From Candidatus Lindowiibacteriota bacterium (GTDB taxonomy: Bacteria > Lindowbacteria > 2-12-FULL-62-27), in the NCBI GenBank assembly GCA_023249255.1, contig JAHFCY010000169.1, forward strand, positions 1 through 7,351: a stretch of 7,351 bases of DNA. The letters run 5' to 3'. Under the pieces are notes generated by a model. The model had not been told where the DNA came from. It made no database searches and worked only from the letters and a program-made list of their open reading frames with translations. This document shows, piece after piece, positions 6,005 to 7,351 of this stretch. Positions within the stretch are counted from its first letter, which is position 1. The number at the start of each line of letters is the position of its first letter. The position numbers were made by a program, and so were the translations under genes.

Positions 6005-6922
6005 ATGGCAAGATACGTCATCCGCCGACTTCTCGGAGCGATTCCCGTCCTGTGGATCATCGCGACGTTGACATTTTTCATGATTCGCCTTGCGCCCGGC
6101 GGTCCGTTCGACCAGGAAAAACGTCTTCCGCCTGACATCCTGAAAAACGTCGAGGCGAAATATCACCTCAACGAACCCCTGTACAAACAGTATGCGCGAT
6201 ACATGTCTTCGCTGATGAAACTCGATCTTGGACCATCGTACCGCTATGCCAACCGCACCGTGAATGAGATCATCGAGTCTTCCTTCCCCGTTTCAGCCGA
6301 ACTTGCTCTTTGGTCACTCATGTTTGCGCTCTTATTGGGCCTTGGCGCCGGCATCATCGCCGCGCTATATCCGGCTACGTGGAAAGACCATCTTGTGATG
6401 ACGACTGCCATGACCGGCGTTTCGATTCCAAATTTTGTCTTCGGACCGATTTTGGTTCTCGTCTTTTCACTCGTGCTCGGTTGGCTGCCGGTCGCGGGCT
6501 GGGAGACCTGGCAGGATCGCATTCTTCCGTCGCTCACTCTTGGCTCTGTCTACGCCGCCTACATCGCGCGCCTCACGCGCGGCGGCATGATGGAGGTCCT
6601 GCGGCAGGATTTTATACGGACCGCGCGCGCCAAAGGATTGTCGGAGCGCAGTGTGATTTTCCGGCATGCGCTTCGCGGAGGCATTTTGCCGACGATTTCG
6701 TTCCTCGGCCCGGCCGTCGCCGGCATCGTGACAGGATCGCTTGTGATTGAAAAAATCTTCTACATCCCGGGACTCGGGCGGTTTTTCGTCGACAGCGCCC
6801 TCAACCGCGACTATACGATGGTCATGGGCACCGCGTTGTTTTACGCCGTGCTCATCATTCTCATGAACATTTTGGTCGACATCGCCTACGCCTATCTCGA
6901 CCCGCGGGTTCGATATGACTGA
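6005..6922 (+). CDS. oppB: Oligopeptide ABC transporter permease OppB
   Basis: A 305-residue inner-membrane permease, nearly the same length as E. coli OppB (306). With OppC it forms the channel for peptides delivered by OppA and driven by the OppD/OppF ATPases. It starts MARYVIRRLLGAIPVLW, the usual basic n-region followed by the first membrane helix (about 10-29). LAPGGPFD (29-36) and the periplasmic helix region with YHLNEPLYKQY (53-63) are typical. Further hydrophobic segments lie near 99-122, 136-160, 176-190, 228-250 and 275-297. The EAA loop that contacts the ATPase is RTARAKGLSERSVIFRHALR (205-224). The protein ends LDPRVRYD, a common OppB/DppB ending. The frame is open upstream to 5963, but ATG 6005 fits the family start. 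GGAAGG at 5987-5992 is a candidate ribosome site, at 12 bases rather far. The gene looks intact. Confidence 0.95.
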   Translation: MARYVIRRLLGAIPVLWIIATLTFFMIRLAPGGPFDQEKRLPPDILKNVEAKYHLNEPLYKQYARYMSSLMKLDLGPSYRYANRTVNEIIESSFPVSAELALWSLMFALLLGLGAGIIAALYPATWKDHLVMTTAMTGVSIPNFVFGPILVLVFSLVLGWLPVAGWETWQDRILPSLTLGSVYAAYIARLTRGGMMEVLRQDFIRTARAKGLSERSVIFRHALRGGILPTISFLGPAVAGIVTGSLVIEKIFYIPGLGRFFVDSALNRDYTMVMGTALFYAVLIILMNILVDIAYAYLDPRVRYD

Positions 6923-7351
6923 GTCGTCAGAAAAGCTTGGAGCTGAAAAAGGCGAGAGCCTTTGGGCTGACGCGTGGCGGCGTTTTTTGCAAAACCGCGC
7001 GGCAGTGTTTGGCCTTGCCGTGATGTCCGTGCTTGTTCTGGCGGCCATTCTTACGCCATGGATTTCGCCGTACGCATTCGACGAACAAAATCTCGATCTG
7101 GGCGCGGCGCCCCCGTCTTCGACGCATCCGTTCGGCACTGATTCGCTCGGCCGGGATTTGCTGTCGCGCATGCTCTACGGCAGCCGCATCTCCCTCATGG
7201 TGGGATTGCTGGCCACAATGGTCAGCATGCTGATCGGCGTGACCTACGGCGCCGTGAGCGGATATCTCGGCAGACGCGTTGATTCGGTCATGATGCGCAC
7301 GGTCGATATTCTTTATTCTCTGCCGTTCATTTTTTTGTCATCATCCTCATG
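6915..7351 (+). CDS. oppC: Oligopeptide ABC transporter permease OppC, N-terminal part, probable frameshift near the edge
   Basis: The gene starts with ATG inside the end of oppB (8-base overlap, ATGACTGA) and runs off the window. The N-terminus is clearly OppC: SLWADAWRRFLQNRAAV (15-31) resembles SLWQDARRRFMHNRAAV of E. coli OppC, followed by a membrane helix (about 32-50), HPFGTDSLGRDLLSRMLYGSRISLMVG (71-97) and VSGYLGRRVDSVMMRTVDILYSLPF (114-138). After residue 140 the similarity breaks: the frame reads IFLSSSS where OppC has a hydrophobic FFVIILM-type helix. One extra T in the T7 run at 7330-7336 restores I-F-F-V-I-I-L-M exactly, so the present frame carries a one-base deletion or a sequence error. 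The rest of the gene, with its EAA loop, lies beyond the edge. Confidence 0.9.
   Translation, partial: MTESSEKLGAEKGESLWADAWRRFLQNRAAVFGLAVMSVLVLAAILTPWISPYAFDEQNLDLGAAPPSSTHPFGTDSLGRDLLSRMLYGSRISLMVGLLATMVSMLIGVTYGAVSGYLGRRVDSVMMRTVDILYSLPFIFLSSSS
7330..7336 (+). other. T7 homopolymer at the oppC frame break
   Basis: Seven T bases where eight would keep the conserved OppC frame (ATT TTT TTT GTC ATC ATC CTC ATG). In the present frame the run reads T TTT TTG, which also has the form of a -1 slippery heptamer; a -1 slip there would recover GTC ATC ATC. A plain indel or base-calling error is the simplest reading. Confidence 0.7.

Noticed and set aside
6068-6073. TTGACA as a -35 promoter element
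   Set aside because: It falls within the first membrane helix codons of oppB, and no -10-like hexamer follows at about 17 bases.
7033-7233. A 66-codon plus-strand open frame
   Set aside because: It is an out-of-frame shadow of oppC, rich in Arg and without domain similarity, while the oppC frame matches the family.

Overview
All genes in this window lie on the + strand in one tightly packed string. No intergenic stretch exceeds a few tens of bases, and I see no RNA gene, CRISPR array, insertion sequence or convincing promoter or terminator. Coding regions are moderately GC-rich. A SecYEG-type SecG, lipoprotein and Sec signal peptides, and an exported peptidase beside a binding-protein-dependent Opp transporter fit a bacterium, probably with two membranes. 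MqnD indicates menaquinone made by the futalosine route. The phylum cannot be fixed from this sequence alone.

Layout. Positions 1-342 hold the C-terminal end of an RlmI/RlmK-type rRNA methyltransferase. It overlaps mqnD (339-1190) at an ATGA junction. secG (1201-1575) follows, then an exported M3A-type zinc oligopeptidase (1586-3736). From about 3738 to the end is an oligopeptide ABC transporter cluster: oppA (3738-5381, interrupted by one in-frame TAA), a DUF4202-family gene (5398-6003), oppB (6005-6922) and the first part of oppC (6915 to the edge).

How they work together. The peptidase would cut peptides outside the cytoplasm. The OppA lipoprotein would capture the products, and OppB/OppC would carry them through the inner membrane, powered by ATPases expected downstream. 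The DUF4202 gene between oppA and oppB has no obvious transport role.

The most notable signal is that the opp cluster carries three separate lesion-like features while neighbouring genes are intact. There is an ATC where an ATG start for oppA is expected, a TAA where a Gln or Glu codon is expected in mid-oppA, and a T7 run in oppC where T8 would restore the conserved frame. This is either very recent decay of a peptide importer or clustered sequence or assembly error. Raw reads would settle it. I found no wholly new system here.
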